64,000 bases of DNA from Chryseobacterium defluvii (GTDB taxonomy: Bacteria; Bacteroidota; Bacteroidia; Flavobacteriales; Weeksellaceae). Positions 1-9,571 of this stretch are shown here, one piece after another. The notes under the pieces were generated by a model. It was not told the DNA's origin and did no database searches. It worked only from the letters and a program-made list of their open reading frames with translations. A program made the position numbers and the translations under genes. The stretch spans positions 248,001-312,000 of the forward strand of contig NZ_JACHLE010000002.1 in NCBI RefSeq assembly GCF_014204415.1, given 5' to 3'. Numbering within the stretch: the first letter of the stretch is position 1; every line of letters starts with the position of its first letter.

Positions 1-305
1 AGTTGAAATCTACGGAAAATGATATTCATATTTTTACCGATAGTAAGTACGTAGCCGATGCCATTAATCAGAACTGGATCTCCGGCTGGATAAAAAGAGG
101 CTGGAAAAATGTCAAGAATCCCGATCTCTGGCAAAAATTTATCCCTCTTTATCAGAAACACAATCCAAAAATGCACTGGATAAAAGGCCATGCCGGACAT
201 CCGGAAAATGAATTGTGCGACCGCCTTGCTGTGGCAGCAGCCAATTCCGGTAATCTGGAAATTGATACTTATTTTGAGAATCAGGAAAGCAATTCTCTCT
301 TTTAA
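1..305 (+). CDS. rnhA: Ribonuclease HI, C-terminal part (5' end outside window)
   Basis: RNase HI degrades the RNA strand of RNA:DNA hybrids. The open frame runs in from the left edge, so the true start and the first catalytic Asp/Glu residues lie outside the window. About 100 residues are visible. They show the family's FTDSKYV motif with its catalytic Asp, the GWIKRGWK substrate-binding segment, and HWIKGHAGHPENELCDRLA, which holds the late catalytic His and Asp. The frame ends in an acidic tail. The first in-window codon that could pass as a start (TTG at 3) is internal to the gene. The family assignment is secure; nothing can be said about its promoter. Confidence 0.88.
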   Translation, partial: LKSTENDIHIFTDSKYVADAINQNWISGWIKRGWKNVKNPDLWQKFIPLYQKHNPKMHWIKGHAGHPENELCDRLAVAAANSGNLEIDTYFENQESNSLF

Positions 306-468
306 TTTTCAGAAATATCAATTTTAGCTTAATCCCATTCACTATTTTATCAATATTGTTATCATTTATTATTTAATATTAATATTTTTTAACAAAATTA
401 ACATTAATTACACATTTATCAATTAGGATTTAATATCTTTACGTAATCTAATTATAAAGTATTCCTAA

Positions 469-2727
469 ATGAATAAAAAACTACTAACTTACTTTACCCT
501 TATTTTATTTTGTCTTTCCGGAAGCCTTTTATCCCAAACTTATCAACTTACTGGCAACCCGGTAAATACCACCGGATGGGATGTTGTTCCTTCTGCGGCA
601 GTTAATACGGATTTCATACAGCTTACCACCGACCAGACCTCAAAAGTAGGCGGTATCAAGCTGAACGCCCCTATCAACCTGAAATACTGTGACAAATGGA
701 GGGTTGAATTCGACTTCAGAATTGATGGTAACGGAACTCCCACTTACGGGCGGGGAGATGGTTTTGCTTTCTGGTATTTAGCCAATCCTCCTGCAGCATA
801 TGTTACCGGTGGCGGTCTTGGTATTCCAGCCAATGCTACGGGACTGATGGTAGGTTTCGATATTTTCAACAATACCACGGAAGGACAGATGAGCAAAGTT
901 CACCTTCTGTATGGTACCAATAATACGGCAGGCTCGAATATAGAGTTCAACAATACGCCTGGAAGCACCTTCCATTCTGCAGATCTCAACCCTACCCAAC
1001 CATTTGTGGGAGCTAATTATAAGCATGTGGAAGTAACCGGGGAGGTAGATCCCGCTAATGCCGCCAACTGGATCATCACCATCAAGATCGATAACACTTC
1101 GATTGTAAGCCAGTCTTTTGCTCCTTCGGGAACTGCCGCAGGAATGACCCAAGGATATTTCGGCTTCTCGGCATCCACGGGAGCAGCAAGCGCAAGGCAT
1201 TCTATTAAAAATGTAAAAGTATATACTGATAAGGTTTCCCTCCTTCAGAATTCCGTATCTCAATCTTTTTGTCCCAACCCGTCTAACGGATACGGAACAG
1301 CAAATTTAACGGCATTCAATTCTCAGTTTGTAGCCAATCCTGCGAATTATACGTTTACTTATTATGTTTTAGGAAATTCGACTCCTATTGCCAATCCTGC
1401 TAATTTTCAATTTAATGCCAATACTACCATTTCGGTAAGGGTGAAGGACAATTCTTCTATTTTATGTGATAATCCAGACGGTACTATTTTATTATCTCTG
1501 GCTCCGTTCACAGCCAATGAGGCGACATTAACGGGATGTAATAACAACAATGCAGGAACTGCAATTTTCGATCTTACCACTGCCAACGTCACAGGAGTAC
1601 CGGGCGTTACTAAGAAATATTACAAAACATTGAATGACCTGAACGCCGGAACCAATGAGATCCTTACCCCGGCCAGCTACCCGTCTGCCCCGGGAAGCGT
1701 ATATGTAAAAGTAACCACGCCTCAGGGATGTACCGGCACAGCAAAAATTAATCTGGCCTTTTACCCCGCAATTACAGTAAATGAAGCCACACTGCGCTCC
1801 TGCTTCATTGATGCAGATCCATCAAAAGCACTATTTAATCTAACTTCTGCCAATGTAACACCATTAGGCAGTGCAGTTAAAAAGTATTACTCTTCTTTAG
1901 CCAATGCCATCAGCGGCACCAATGAAATTGTAAACCCTTCTACATATGTTGCCCCAAATGGTACTGTATACGTAAGAGTGATTGACGCTAACAACTGTTA
2001 TACTATTGTTAAGATCAACCTTATTGTCCTGTCTCCGGTACTGTCATCGGTTTTAAAAGATAAAACGATCTGTATTGACGACAAAACAACTTTGGATGCC
2101 GGACCAGGATTTGACGGGTATGAATGGAGCACAGGTGCTACCACACAATCCATATCAGATATTCCCGTGGGCATTTATTGGGTAAAACTGAAAACAGGAA
2201 GCTGCATCACCACTCAGACAGTAAAAGTTAATCCTTCATCACAGCCTGTCATTTCAGGGGTTGATATCACTAATAGTACCATTGCCATCAATGTAACAGG
2301 CGGAACACCGGCTTATCAATACTCTTTAGACGGGATCAGCTGGCAGGAATCTAATGTATTCAGTGGACTTTCCAGAGGTGATCATAAAATTTTTGTAAAG
2401 GATTTTTATGATTGTGAACCTATTCACATCACCATCACAGTCCCTAATTTAATCAATGCTATTACTCCAAACGGCGATAATGTTAATGATGTTATTGATT
2501 ATTCCGTATTAGCCTATAAAAAGAATCTGATGCTCGTAATATATGACAGATACGGAAATAAACTTTATGAAGCCGACAAGCTCAGAAACTTTAAGTGGGA
2601 CGGAACCGCCTCCGGTAAAAAGATCATTACCGGCACATACTGGTATGTGGTCACCTGGAACGAAAATGATAAAAACAATACGCCAACAAAATATACAGGC
2701 TGGGTTTTGGTAAAAAACAGGGAATAA
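469..2727 (+). CDS. Secreted lectin-domain adhesin with T9SS type B sorting domain
   Basis: The 752-residue protein begins with a signal peptide (about 1-22). An L-type (legume-like) lectin domain follows at about 24-255, with features such as GDGFAFWYL and a late HSIKNVKVY strand. Next come three related Cys-containing modules of about 85 residues (roughly 280-520) that share the pattern NLTSANVT..KKYY..L..A..GTNEI, and then SprB-like beta modules. The last 85 or so residues (ITPNGDNVNDVI, YDRYGNKLY, then a W-rich end) are a gliding-motility-associated/type B C-terminal signal. The protein is therefore expected to cross the outer membrane by T9SS and be anchored or released at the surface. 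The carbohydrate ligand is unknown. It is monocistronic, with a strong terminator after it. Confidence 0.85.
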   Translation: MNKKLLTYFTLILFCLSGSLLSQTYQLTGNPVNTTGWDVVPSAAVNTDFIQLTTDQTSKVGGIKLNAPINLKYCDKWRVEFDFRIDGNGTPTYGRGDGFAFWYLANPPAAYVTGGGLGIPANATGLMVGFDIFNNTTEGQMSKVHLLYGTNNTAGSNIEFNNTPGSTFHSADLNPTQPFVGANYKHVEVTGEVDPANAANWIITIKIDNTSIVSQSFAPSGTAAGMTQGYFGFSASTGAASARHSIKNVKVYTDKVSLLQNSVSQSFCPNPSNGYGTANLTAFNSQFVANPANYTFTYYVLGNSTPIANPANFQFNANTTISVRVKDNSSILCDNPDGTILLSLAPFTANEATLTGCNNNNAGTAIFDLTTANVTGVPGVTKKYYKTLNDLNAGTNEILTPASYPSAPGSVYVKVTTPQGCTGTAKINLAFYPAITVNEATLRSCFIDADPSKALFNLTSANVTPLGSAVKKYYSSLANAISGTNEIVNPSTYVAPNGTVYVRVIDANNCYTIVKINLIVLSPVLSSVLKDKTICIDDKTTLDAGPGFDGYEWSTGATTQSISDIPVGIYWVKLKTGSCITTQTVKVNPSSQPVISGVDITNSTIAINVTGGTPAYQYSLDGISWQESNVFSGLSRGDHKIFVKDFYDCEPIHITITVPNLINAITPNGDNVNDVIDYSVLAYKKNLMLVIYDRYGNKLYEADKLRNFKWDGTASGKKIITGTYWYVVTWNENDKNNTPTKYTGWVLVKNRE

Positions 2728-2752
2728 GTCTAAATAAATATTCTATTCAATT

Positions 2753-2788
2753 AAAGCACCGGTCAGAGTTTGAGCCGGTGCTTTTTTA
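2753..2788 (+). terminator. Rho-independent terminator of the lectin adhesin gene
   Basis: AAAGCACCGG and CCGGTGCTTT form a 10-bp GC-rich stem around a 10-12 nt loop, followed by a T run. It lies 26 nt after the stop codon. Confidence 0.88.
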
Positions 2789-2802
2789 ATGTAAGCTTTT
2801 AC

Positions 2803-2936
2803 TTTTTGAACCATTAAGATACAAGAAGTTATTAAGAATATTAAGATAATCCCCGTTTTAAGCTTAAAAATCAGAATGAGCAATCTTAACTATCCTTTAC
2901 TTAATGGTTTTTTAAGTTTAAAACGGTTCGACATTT
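2803..2936. repeat. Interleaved inverted repeats in a 205-bp spacer
   Basis: AACCATTAAG (2809-2818) pairs with CTTAATGGTT (2910-2919). CCGTTTTAAGCTTA (2853-2866) pairs with TAAGTTTAAAACGG (2923-2936), with one G:U. The arms alternate (A, B, A', B'), so both stems together would form a pseudoknot. The left end (2803-2820) recurs as an exact 18-nt reverse complement at 13878-13895. No ORF is present. Confidence 0.55.
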
Positions 2937-2983
2937 CGCAACAGATATTTTATCTCAAGGCTATTTTATTCGCATTCAATTCC

Positions 2984-2991
2984 TAAATTTG
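2984..2991 (+). promoter_or_regulatory. -7 promoter box (TAAATTTG) of the nitroreductase gene
   Basis: This is a perfect match to the Bacteroidota TAnnTTTG element. It ends 4 nt before the ATG at 2996, so the transcript is probably leaderless. No clear TTG -33 element is seen. Confidence 0.6.
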
Positions 2992-2995
2992 TCCT

Positions 2996-3622
2996 ATGAA
3001 TTATTTGGAAGCTTTGAGCAGAAGATATTCTGTGAAAAAATTTAATAGAGAAATCATTCCTCAGGAAACACTTCATAATATCCTTGAATCAGGAAAATTA
3101 TCTGCAAGCTCGCTTGGCCTTCAGCCCTACAAAATTTTAGTGGTTGAAACTGATGAGATGAAGCAAAAACTAATTCCGGCTTTTTACAACCCGTCTCAGA
3201 TCTCCACCTGCTCCCATCTGGTTGTTATTGTTTCAAAAAAAAACATTGATGAAAGCTATATCCATGGCTATTTTAATCATATTTCCGAAGTAAGGGACGT
3301 TTCATTAGAAACGCTTGATCCTTTCAGGAATAGCATCAATCAGCATATTACCCAAAAAACCAGTGAGGAAATTTTCAACTGGGCAGAAAAGCAGTCTTAT
3401 ATTGTTCTGGCCAATATGATGTATACAGCGGCCATTGAAAATATAGATACCTGCCCTATGGAAGGCTTCCGCCAGGATATTATAGAAGAAATTTTAGAGA
3501 TCAATCCCGAAACAGAAAAAGTAACCGTTACTCTGGCTTTGGGATACCGCTCTGAAGAAGATCATTTCCAGCACATGAAAAAAGTAAGAAAACCAAATGA
3601 AAAATTGTTTAAATTTATTTAA
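2996..3622 (+). CDS. Nitroreductase family protein (NAD(P)H-dependent oxidoreductase)
   Basis: The 208-residue protein has the layout of the FMN-dependent nitroreductase fold. There is an N-terminal SRRYSVKKFNREIIP segment, where the Arg/Ser residues contact FMN phosphate. Then come SGKLSASSLGLQPYKILVV, a central helical region, and a C-terminal LALGYRSEED, typical of the NfsB/YdgI group. Members reduce quinones, nitro compounds or flavins with NAD(P)H; the substrate here cannot be deduced. The ATG at 2996 lies immediately after a -7 box, which argues against any longer start. The gene is 31 nt upstream of nadB and could be co-transcribed with it. Confidence 0.82.
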   Translation: MNYLEALSRRYSVKKFNREIIPQETLHNILESGKLSASSLGLQPYKILVVETDEMKQKLIPAFYNPSQISTCSHLVVIVSKKNIDESYIHGYFNHISEVRDVSLETLDPFRNSINQHITQKTSEEIFNWAEKQSYIVLANMMYTAAIENIDTCPMEGFRQDIIEEILEINPETEKVTVTLALGYRSEEDHFQHMKKVRKPNEKLFKFI

Positions 3623-3653
3623 CTATTTTAGACAATTGTCTTAAAACAAACCT

Positions 3654-5225
3654 ATGATAAAAGCGGATGTATTAGTAATAGGTTCCGGTATTTCGGGACT
3701 TTCTTATGCCATTAAAGTTTCTGAACAGCTTCCTGATGCCAAAATAATCGTAGTTACAAAATCTGATGAGGACGAAAGCAATACCAAGTATGCGCAGGGA
3801 GGCCTGGCTGTAGTTACCGATTTCAAAAAAGATAATTTTGAAAAGCATATTGAAGATACCATGCGTGCCGGCGACGGTGAAAACAAACGCGATGTAGTGG
3901 AAATGGTTGTGAAAGAAGCACCTACCCGATTTAACGAAATCGTAGAATGGGGAGCTAATTTCGATATGAAGAATGGCAAATTTGCTTTGGGAAGAGAAGG
4001 CGGCCACACAGAAAACAGGATCGTCCATCATAAAGATATTACCGGATTCGAGATCGAGAGAGCCTTATTGGAAACGGCCAATAGCAGCTCTAATATTGAG
4101 ATCCTTGATCATCATTACGTAATCGATATTATTACCCAGCACCACGTTCCCGGGAAAGAGCTGAATGAGGGAGATATCCATTGTTACGGAGCCTACATTT
4201 TGGATGAAAAGTCCAAACAGATCAAAAAGATCACCTCAAAGATAACCCTGGTAGCCACCGGAGGCGCCGGGCATGTTTATAAAAATACAACAAATCCTAC
4301 TATTGCAACAGGAGACGGAATTGCTTTTGTTGCCCGCGCAAAAGGCAAAGTTTCGAATATGCAATACTACCAGTTCCACCCTACTGCCCTGTACAGCAAA
4401 ATTGACGGAATGCTGTTTCTGATCTCGGAAGCAGTACGTGGAGACGGTGCTAAGCTAAGAACCAAAAGAGGCGAAAAATTCATGCATAAATATGATGAGC
4501 GCGAAGAGCTGGCTTCAAGGGATATTGTTGCCAGAGCCATTGACAATGAAATGAAGATCACCGGCGATGAGTATGTAGGTCTTGACTGCCGTGAAATGGA
4601 TCGCGAAAAGTTCTTAGAGCACTTTCCCAATATCTATAAAAAATGTAAAGACGAAGCCATTGATCCCTTCACCCAACTGATCCCTGTTGTTCCGGCCTGC
4701 CATTACCTGATGGGAGGTATTGAGGTAGACAAGGACGGCCAATCCTCTATCAAAAATTTATTTGCCGTGGGAGAATGTACGAATTCCGGCCTGCATGGCG
4801 CTAACAGACTCGCCTCCAATTCTTTACTGGAAGGTTTGGTATTCGGGCATAATGCCGCTATGAAATCCGTTGAATTGTTAAAAGAAAATAATTTCAACTT
4901 TGAAGACCTGAAAGCCGTTCCTGAATGGAACGAAGAAGGTATGAAAATCATGGATGAGATGGTGATCATAAGCTATCTGAGAAAACAGCTTCAGGAAATG
5001 ATGAGTGACCTGGTAAGCATTGTAAGAAGCAACAGCCGTCTGAAAATGGCTTTACAGAAGCATCAGGAAATTGCAGCTGCCGTTGATGAAATTTACCACT
5101 ATTCTATTCTATCGCCCCAATTATCAGAATTGAGGAACTTAACCACCGTTGCCCACCTCATCATTACCCAGTCTATGGAAATGAAGGTAAACAAAGGAGC
5201 ATTTTACAATAAAGACCTAGCATAA
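3654..5225 (+). CDS. nadB: L-aspartate oxidase
   Basis: NadB oxidises L-aspartate to iminoaspartate with FAD, the first step of de novo NAD synthesis. The 523-residue length is normal. The FAD-binding glycine motif is at residues 10-15 (GSGISG). Other family motifs are KYAQGGLAVV, GREGGHTENRIVHHKD (active-site region), LVATGGAGHVY, HPTALY, LMGGIEVD and GLHGANRLASNSLLEGLVFG. The C-terminal helical domain is complete. nadC follows after 11 nt, so the two form an operon. The partner quinolinate synthase gene nadA is not in the window and must be encoded elsewhere if the pathway is complete. Confidence 0.96.
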   Translation: MIKADVLVIGSGISGLSYAIKVSEQLPDAKIIVVTKSDEDESNTKYAQGGLAVVTDFKKDNFEKHIEDTMRAGDGENKRDVVEMVVKEAPTRFNEIVEWGANFDMKNGKFALGREGGHTENRIVHHKDITGFEIERALLETANSSSNIEILDHHYVIDIITQHHVPGKELNEGDIHCYGAYILDEKSKQIKKITSKITLVATGGAGHVYKNTTNPTIATGDGIAFVARAKGKVSNMQYYQFHPTALYSKIDGMLFLISEAVRGDGAKLRTKRGEKFMHKYDEREELASRDIVARAIDNEMKITGDEYVGLDCREMDREKFLEHFPNIYKKCKDEAIDPFTQLIPVVPACHYLMGGIEVDKDGQSSIKNLFAVGECTNSGLHGANRLASNSLLEGLVFGHNAAMKSVELLKENNFNFEDLKAVPEWNEEGMKIMDEMVIISYLRKQLQEMMSDLVSIVRSNSRLKMALQKHQEIAAAVDEIYHYSILSPQLSELRNLTTVAHLIITQSMEMKVNKGAFYNKDLA

Positions 5226-5236
5226 AAAAGACAGTT

Positions 5237-6097
5237 ATGAAAAGACCAGGCTACGCAACCGATAAAGTATTTAAAGCATTTATAAAAGCAGCCCTTGAAG
5301 AAGATATTCAGGATGGCGACCATTCTACTCTCTCCACAATCCCAAACGATCTGAAGCAGAGTGCTAAACTTCTGGTAAAACAAAACTGTATTTTGGCAGG
5401 TGTTGAATTGGCTGAGATCATTTTTAAAACTTTCGATATAAATTTAAGCATTGAAACGTTTATTAAAGATGGCGAAACAGCCAAAGTGGGAGATATCGCT
5501 TTCATCGTTACCGGAAGCGCAAGATCCATACTTTCCACCGAAAGGCTTGTCCTCAACTGCATGCAGAGGATGAGCGGCATTGCAACTCTCGCTCACGACT
5601 GGGATTCCAGATTAGTTGGAACAAAAACAAAATTACTTGATACCCGCAAAACCACCCCAAATTTTAGGGTATGTGAAAAGTGGGCCGTGGCCATAGGCGG
5701 CGGAACCAATCACAGGTACGGGCTTTATGACATGATTATGTTAAAGGATAATCATATTGATTACAACGGAAGCATTACCAATGCTGTGAAAATGGCAAAG
5801 GATTATATCAAAAAAAATAAGAAAAAACTAAAGATCGAGGTTGAGACCCGGAATTTAGAAGAAGTTCAGGAAGCTATCAATGCCAAAGTTGACAGGATCA
5901 TGCTGGATAATATGGATGTAAAAACAATGAAACAGGCTGTCAAGATGATCAACGGTTCCTGCGAGTCTGAAGCTTCAGGAGGAATTACAAGGGATATGCT
6001 GAAAGAAATTGCCTCCACCGGCGTCACTTATATCTCCGCCGGAGCCCTTACCCACTCAGCAGAGAATATAGATTTAAGCCTCAAAGCTGTGAAATAG
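5237..6097 (+). CDS. nadC: Nicotinate-nucleotide pyrophosphorylase (carboxylating)
   Basis: NadC (quinolinate phosphoribosyltransferase) converts quinolinate and PRPP to nicotinate mononucleotide, CO2 and PPi. The 286-residue protein has DGDHSTLST near the N-terminus and NCMQRMSGIAT. It also has LDTRKTTPNFR with the catalytic Lys/Arg set, GGGTNHRYGLYDMIMLKDNH, EVETRNLEE, IMLDNMD, EASGGI and YISAGALTHS, in the usual order. It is the second gene of a nadB-nadC operon. An AT-rich hairpin (6105-6137) follows. Confidence 0.96.
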   Translation: MKRPGYATDKVFKAFIKAALEEDIQDGDHSTLSTIPNDLKQSAKLLVKQNCILAGVELAEIIFKTFDINLSIETFIKDGETAKVGDIAFIVTGSARSILSTERLVLNCMQRMSGIATLAHDWDSRLVGTKTKLLDTRKTTPNFRVCEKWAVAIGGGTNHRYGLYDMIMLKDNHIDYNGSITNAVKMAKDYIKKNKKKLKIEVETRNLEEVQEAINAKVDRIMLDNMDVKTMKQAVKMINGSCESEASGGITRDMLKEIASTGVTYISAGALTHSAENIDLSLKAVK

Positions 6098-6104
6098 CTT
6101 TGCG

Positions 6105-6137
6105 TTTTTAACAAAAATGACCTCTTTTTGTTAAAAA
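6105..6137 (+). terminator. AT-rich hairpin after nadC, possible terminator
   Basis: TTTTTAACAAAAA and TTTTTGTTAAAAA are perfect 13-nt arms around a 7-nt loop, just after the nadC stop. The stem is AT-rich and no T tract follows, so termination is uncertain. Confidence 0.4.
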
Positions 6138-6305
6138 ATAAATAATATGATTTTTTTCATAAAAAAGCACCAGAATATGTATTATTTTGAAAATCAATTA
6201 ATTAAACATTATTAAGACTGATTAAAAATTAACATTTAGTTAATAATGGTTAAGATTTATTTACCGATTTTTGCATAAAATTTAAATCTAACTATTATAA
6301 CGATT

Positions 6306-8984
6306 ATGAAATTAATCAACAAATCAATGCTGACTGTAGCGATTACACTTTCTACCGCCAGCGTTTATTATGCTCAGCAAACCAAGGACACTGTTAATAC
6401 AAGGTCTAAAGACATTGAAGAAGTTGTATTGACGGGAGTTGCCGACATTGCTAAAGACAGAAAAACACCGGTTGCTGTTTCAACAATCAAAGAAGCACAA
6501 ATTGTAGAAAGATTAGGAAACCAGGAATTCCCGGAAATTTTGAACACGACTCCATCTGTTTACACAACTAAAGGTGGTGGTGGTTTCGGAGACTCCAGAA
6601 TCAACATCCGTGGTTTTGCGAACGAAAATATCGCTGTTATGGTTAATGGTATGCCCGTTAACGATATGGAAAACGGGCAGGTATATTGGAGTAACTGGGC
6701 TGGGATTGCTGATGTAACTTCTTCTATGCAGGTGCAAAGAGGTCTTGGTTCTTCTAAACTGGCTATTGCTTCTGTTGGTGGAACAATTAACATTTTGACA
6801 AGAGCAGCAGATAAAAAAAGAGGAGGAACGGTATCAGTAGGTGTTGGTAATGATGGATATCATAAAACATTATTTGCTTATAACACCGGAAAATCTGAAA
6901 AAGGCTGGTCTACTTCATTCTTAATGAGCAGAACTGCAGGTGCAATGTATTTTGACGGGTCAGATTTTGAAGCTTATAATTATTATCTGGCAGTTGGATA
7001 TCAGCCAAATGAAAAACATGATTTCCAATTCACTTTTACAGGCGCTCCACAATGGCATAATCAAAACTTCACCAACACCATTGCAACATATTTAGATATG
7101 GGAGACGGTAAATTAGATAATGTGAAAGCAGAAGATCCAAATAGAAAATATAACTCTAACTGGGGATTGTTAAATGGTGAACAATTTACGACAAACAGAA
7201 ACTTCTATTCAAAACCAATCATGTCTTTCAACTGGGACTGGAAAATGTCTGAAAGGTCAAAACTTGCTACTGTTGCTTACGCTTCATTTGGTAGAGGTGG
7301 TGGAACTGGTTTCTTAGGTAGAATTAACGGAAAACAAGTATTCGATAATGCATTTAAAGATGCAAACGGACAAATCCGTTGGGATGATATTGTAGCATGG
7401 AATCAGGGTGTTAATGTTGGTGGAACTTTTGGTGCAGTAAACCCAACCCCGGGTGAAGCATACAGAACGATCGGTACTACTTATAATGATAACACAGGTC
7501 GTGGTTTAGTAAGAAGATCACATATCAATTCTCATAACTGGTATGGCTTACTATCAAACTTTAACCATAAATTAAGTGATGAGCTTAATTTTTCCATTGG
7601 AATTGATGCAAGATACTACTATGGTTATCACCCTGGTGTTGTAACAGATCTTTTAGGAAATAATAAATACACCGAAACAGGAGATTTTAACACAAGACCA
7701 GCAGGAACTGTAATCACAGGAACACAGGCTCCAACGCCTTCAGCAAATCCATTTGCGGCTGCCATAAAAGATAAATCTCAAATTGCCAGCAGAAATTATG
7801 ATGGAGAAGTAACTTGGTATGGAGGTTTCGGACAAATAGAATATTCCAAGGATAATTTCACCGCATTTGTACAAGGTGCAATCTCTAACCAAGGATTCCA
7901 AAGAATAGACAATTGGATAATTGATGGAGTTACTCAGCAAAGTGGGCAAACGGTTAATAAGAAAACCGGGTTTAAAAACATTTTAGGATATAACGTAAAA
8001 GCCGGAGCCAATTATAATTTGGATTCAAACCATAATGTTTTTGGTAATATCGGATATTTTTCCAGACAACCATTCTTCACTGGGGTTTATCCAAACAACC
8101 GACAAGTTGTGAATCCTAATCTTACTAACGAAAAAGTCTTCAGTGCAGAATTAGGCTATGGTTACAGATCTTCAAATCTGAGAGCTAACGTTAACCTTTT
8201 CAGAACCTCTTGGAAAGATCGCTTCCAAAGAAGAACAGGCCTTACCGTACCTCAACCTTCAGGGCCAGCCATTACTCAAGCTTATGCAGAAATAAATGGA
8301 ATAGAACAAGTACACTACGGAGTAGAATTTGACGCAACATACTCTATCGGAAAATATGTTGACTTAGAAGCGATGTTCTCTTGGGGTGACTATAGATATC
8401 AAGGAAATGCGGAGGGTACTATTTATGACGACAACAACAACCCTGTAATCTTGACAAGCGGAACTAACGTTACTAAATTAAATTTAGACAATGTGAAAGT
8501 TGGTGATGCTGCACAAATGACAGCCTCATTAGGTGCTACATTCAAACCTGTAAAAGGACTGAGAATCAACGCAAACTGGAGATGGGTGGATCAGTTGTAT
8601 GCTCGTTTTGATGTAACTGCTTTTGATTCTTCAGTACAAACTCCAACTTATACTCCGCCAGCATTAGAAAAAGGGGCGTTACGTTTACCAAGCTACAATT
8701 TATTTGATCTAGGAGCTTCTTACAAATTTGATATTGGAGCAAGACAAAGTTTAACTTTGGGAGCAAATGTTTATAATTTGTTTGATACTACTTATATCAC
8801 TGAAGCTACTACAAACAATCATACAGGACTTACAGAACAAAACTTCACTGGTACAGCTGCACAACAAGCCACTGCACTTGCAAACTACAATGCACAAGGA
8901 ACCTGGAAAGGTATTCACCAATCCAATCAGGTTTATTTCGGTTTTGGAAGAACATGGGCTGCAAACCTTACATTTAACTTCTAA
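6306..8984 (+). CDS. TonB-dependent outer-membrane receptor
   Basis: The 892-residue protein has a signal peptide (about 1-23) and a short N-terminal stretch with a TonB-box-like IEEVVLTG at about 37-44. The plug domain contains NIRGFANENIAVMVNGMPVNDM and VQRGLGSSKLAIASVGGTINI. A long beta-barrel ends in an aromatic C-terminal strand (AANLTFNF). No carboxypeptidase-like or HMA domain precedes the plug, unlike the other two TonB receptors in this window. It would import a ligand across the outer membrane using TonB energy. Iron chelates or sugars are possible, but nothing in the flanks identifies the substrate. It stands alone between nadC and a strong terminator. Confidence 0.9.
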   Translation: MKLINKSMLTVAITLSTASVYYAQQTKDTVNTRSKDIEEVVLTGVADIAKDRKTPVAVSTIKEAQIVERLGNQEFPEILNTTPSVYTTKGGGGFGDSRINIRGFANENIAVMVNGMPVNDMENGQVYWSNWAGIADVTSSMQVQRGLGSSKLAIASVGGTINILTRAADKKRGGTVSVGVGNDGYHKTLFAYNTGKSEKGWSTSFLMSRTAGAMYFDGSDFEAYNYYLAVGYQPNEKHDFQFTFTGAPQWHNQNFTNTIATYLDMGDGKLDNVKAEDPNRKYNSNWGLLNGEQFTTNRNFYSKPIMSFNWDWKMSERSKLATVAYASFGRGGGTGFLGRINGKQVFDNAFKDANGQIRWDDIVAWNQGVNVGGTFGAVNPTPGEAYRTIGTTYNDNTGRGLVRRSHINSHNWYGLLSNFNHKLSDELNFSIGIDARYYYGYHPGVVTDLLGNNKYTETGDFNTRPAGTVITGTQAPTPSANPFAAAIKDKSQIASRNYDGEVTWYGGFGQIEYSKDNFTAFVQGAISNQGFQRIDNWIIDGVTQQSGQTVNKKTGFKNILGYNVKAGANYNLDSNHNVFGNIGYFSRQPFFTGVYPNNRQVVNPNLTNEKVFSAELGYGYRSSNLRANVNLFRTSWKDRFQRRTGLTVPQPSGPAITQAYAEINGIEQVHYGVEFDATYSIGKYVDLEAMFSWGDYRYQGNAEGTIYDDNNNPVILTSGTNVTKLNLDNVKVGDAAQMTASLGATFKPVKGLRINANWRWVDQLYARFDVTAFDSSVQTPTYTPPALEKGALRLPSYNLFDLGASYKFDIGARQSLTLGANVYNLFDTTYITEATTNNHTGLTEQNFTGTAAQQATALANYNAQGTWKGIHQSNQVYFGFGRTWAANLTFNF

Positions 8985-9006
8985 TATATTAGATTTTATC
9001 AATATC

Positions 9007-9033
9007 AATCCCGGCGATAAGCCGGGATTTTTG
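9007..9033 (+). terminator. Terminator of the TonB receptor gene
   Basis: AATCCCGGC (9007-9015), loop GATAA and GCCGGGATT (9021-9029) are followed by T residues. It is a compact GC-rich hairpin 22 nt after the stop codon. Confidence 0.9.
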
Positions 9034-9034
9034 T

Positions 9035-9042
9035 TATATTTG
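9035..9042 (+). promoter_or_regulatory. -7 promoter box (TATATTTG) of the small membrane protein gene
   Basis: A perfect TAnnTTTG element directly abuts the preceding terminator. It places transcription start near 9047 and supports the ATG at 9061 rather than any upstream start. Confidence 0.6.
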
Positions 9043-9060
9043 TTTACAAAAAAATTGAAT

Positions 9061-9501
9061 ATGGATTTTTACAAAATTTTCCTTAGTGCACACAAAGGAT
9101 TTGGGTATCTTGAACTTGTTTTAGTAGCATTATTTATTATTGCTCTTTTAGTTACTATGTTTGGCTTCAGTGGTAAAGTGAACAACTTTTTAAAGAAGAC
9201 GACTCTCTTTACAATGATTTTCTTTCATATCCAGTTTTTAGTCGGAATTTGTTTATTATTCATATTTTCTCCGGGATTCAAAGTTGCTTTAGATTCCGGA
9301 ACATTAATGAGCAATGCTTATTCAAGATTTCAATATATTGAACATCCGTTTTCCATGTTAATTGCTGCCATATTGATGACTATCATTAATAAAAAAGTGA
9401 AATCCAACGACACCATTTCTTTGGGGATCGTAATCATGGGATTAATTGCAGCAGGTTTATTTGCATTTGCATTTCCGTGGGCGAAAGTCTTTGGAGCATA
9501 A
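9061..9501 (+). CDS. Four-helix membrane protein, cytochrome-b-like
   Basis: The protein has 146 residues with four hydrophobic helices and short loops. His residues lie at the helix ends (SAHKG near the N-terminus, FFHIQF, IEHPF), as in a small Bacteroidota family usually annotated as cytochrome B or as hypothetical. Haem binding is inferred only from these histidines. A longer open frame reaches back to 8767 but overlaps the TonB receptor, its terminator and a promoter box. ATG 9061 is therefore the likely start. The protein should sit in the inner membrane; its partner is unknown. Confidence 0.7.
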   Translation: MDFYKIFLSAHKGFGYLELVLVALFIIALLVTMFGFSGKVNNFLKKTTLFTMIFFHIQFLVGICLLFIFSPGFKVALDSGTLMSNAYSRFQYIEHPFSMLIAAILMTIINKKVKSNDTISLGIVIMGLIAAGLFAFAFPWAKVFGA

Positions 9502-9571
9502 AAAGTTATGAGTTATAAATTATGAATCTGTAATTTTTAAATATTTTAATCTTTAATTTTTTAATCAATCA

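Noticed and set aside
778..1263. 161-residue antisense frame inside the lectin adhesin gene
   Set aside because: It lies wholly within a well-supported T9SS protein on the other strand and has no family resemblance.
8767..9060. N-terminal extension of the small cytochrome-b-like protein
   Set aside because: It overlaps the TonB receptor gene, a strong terminator (9007-9033) and a -7 box (9035-9042).
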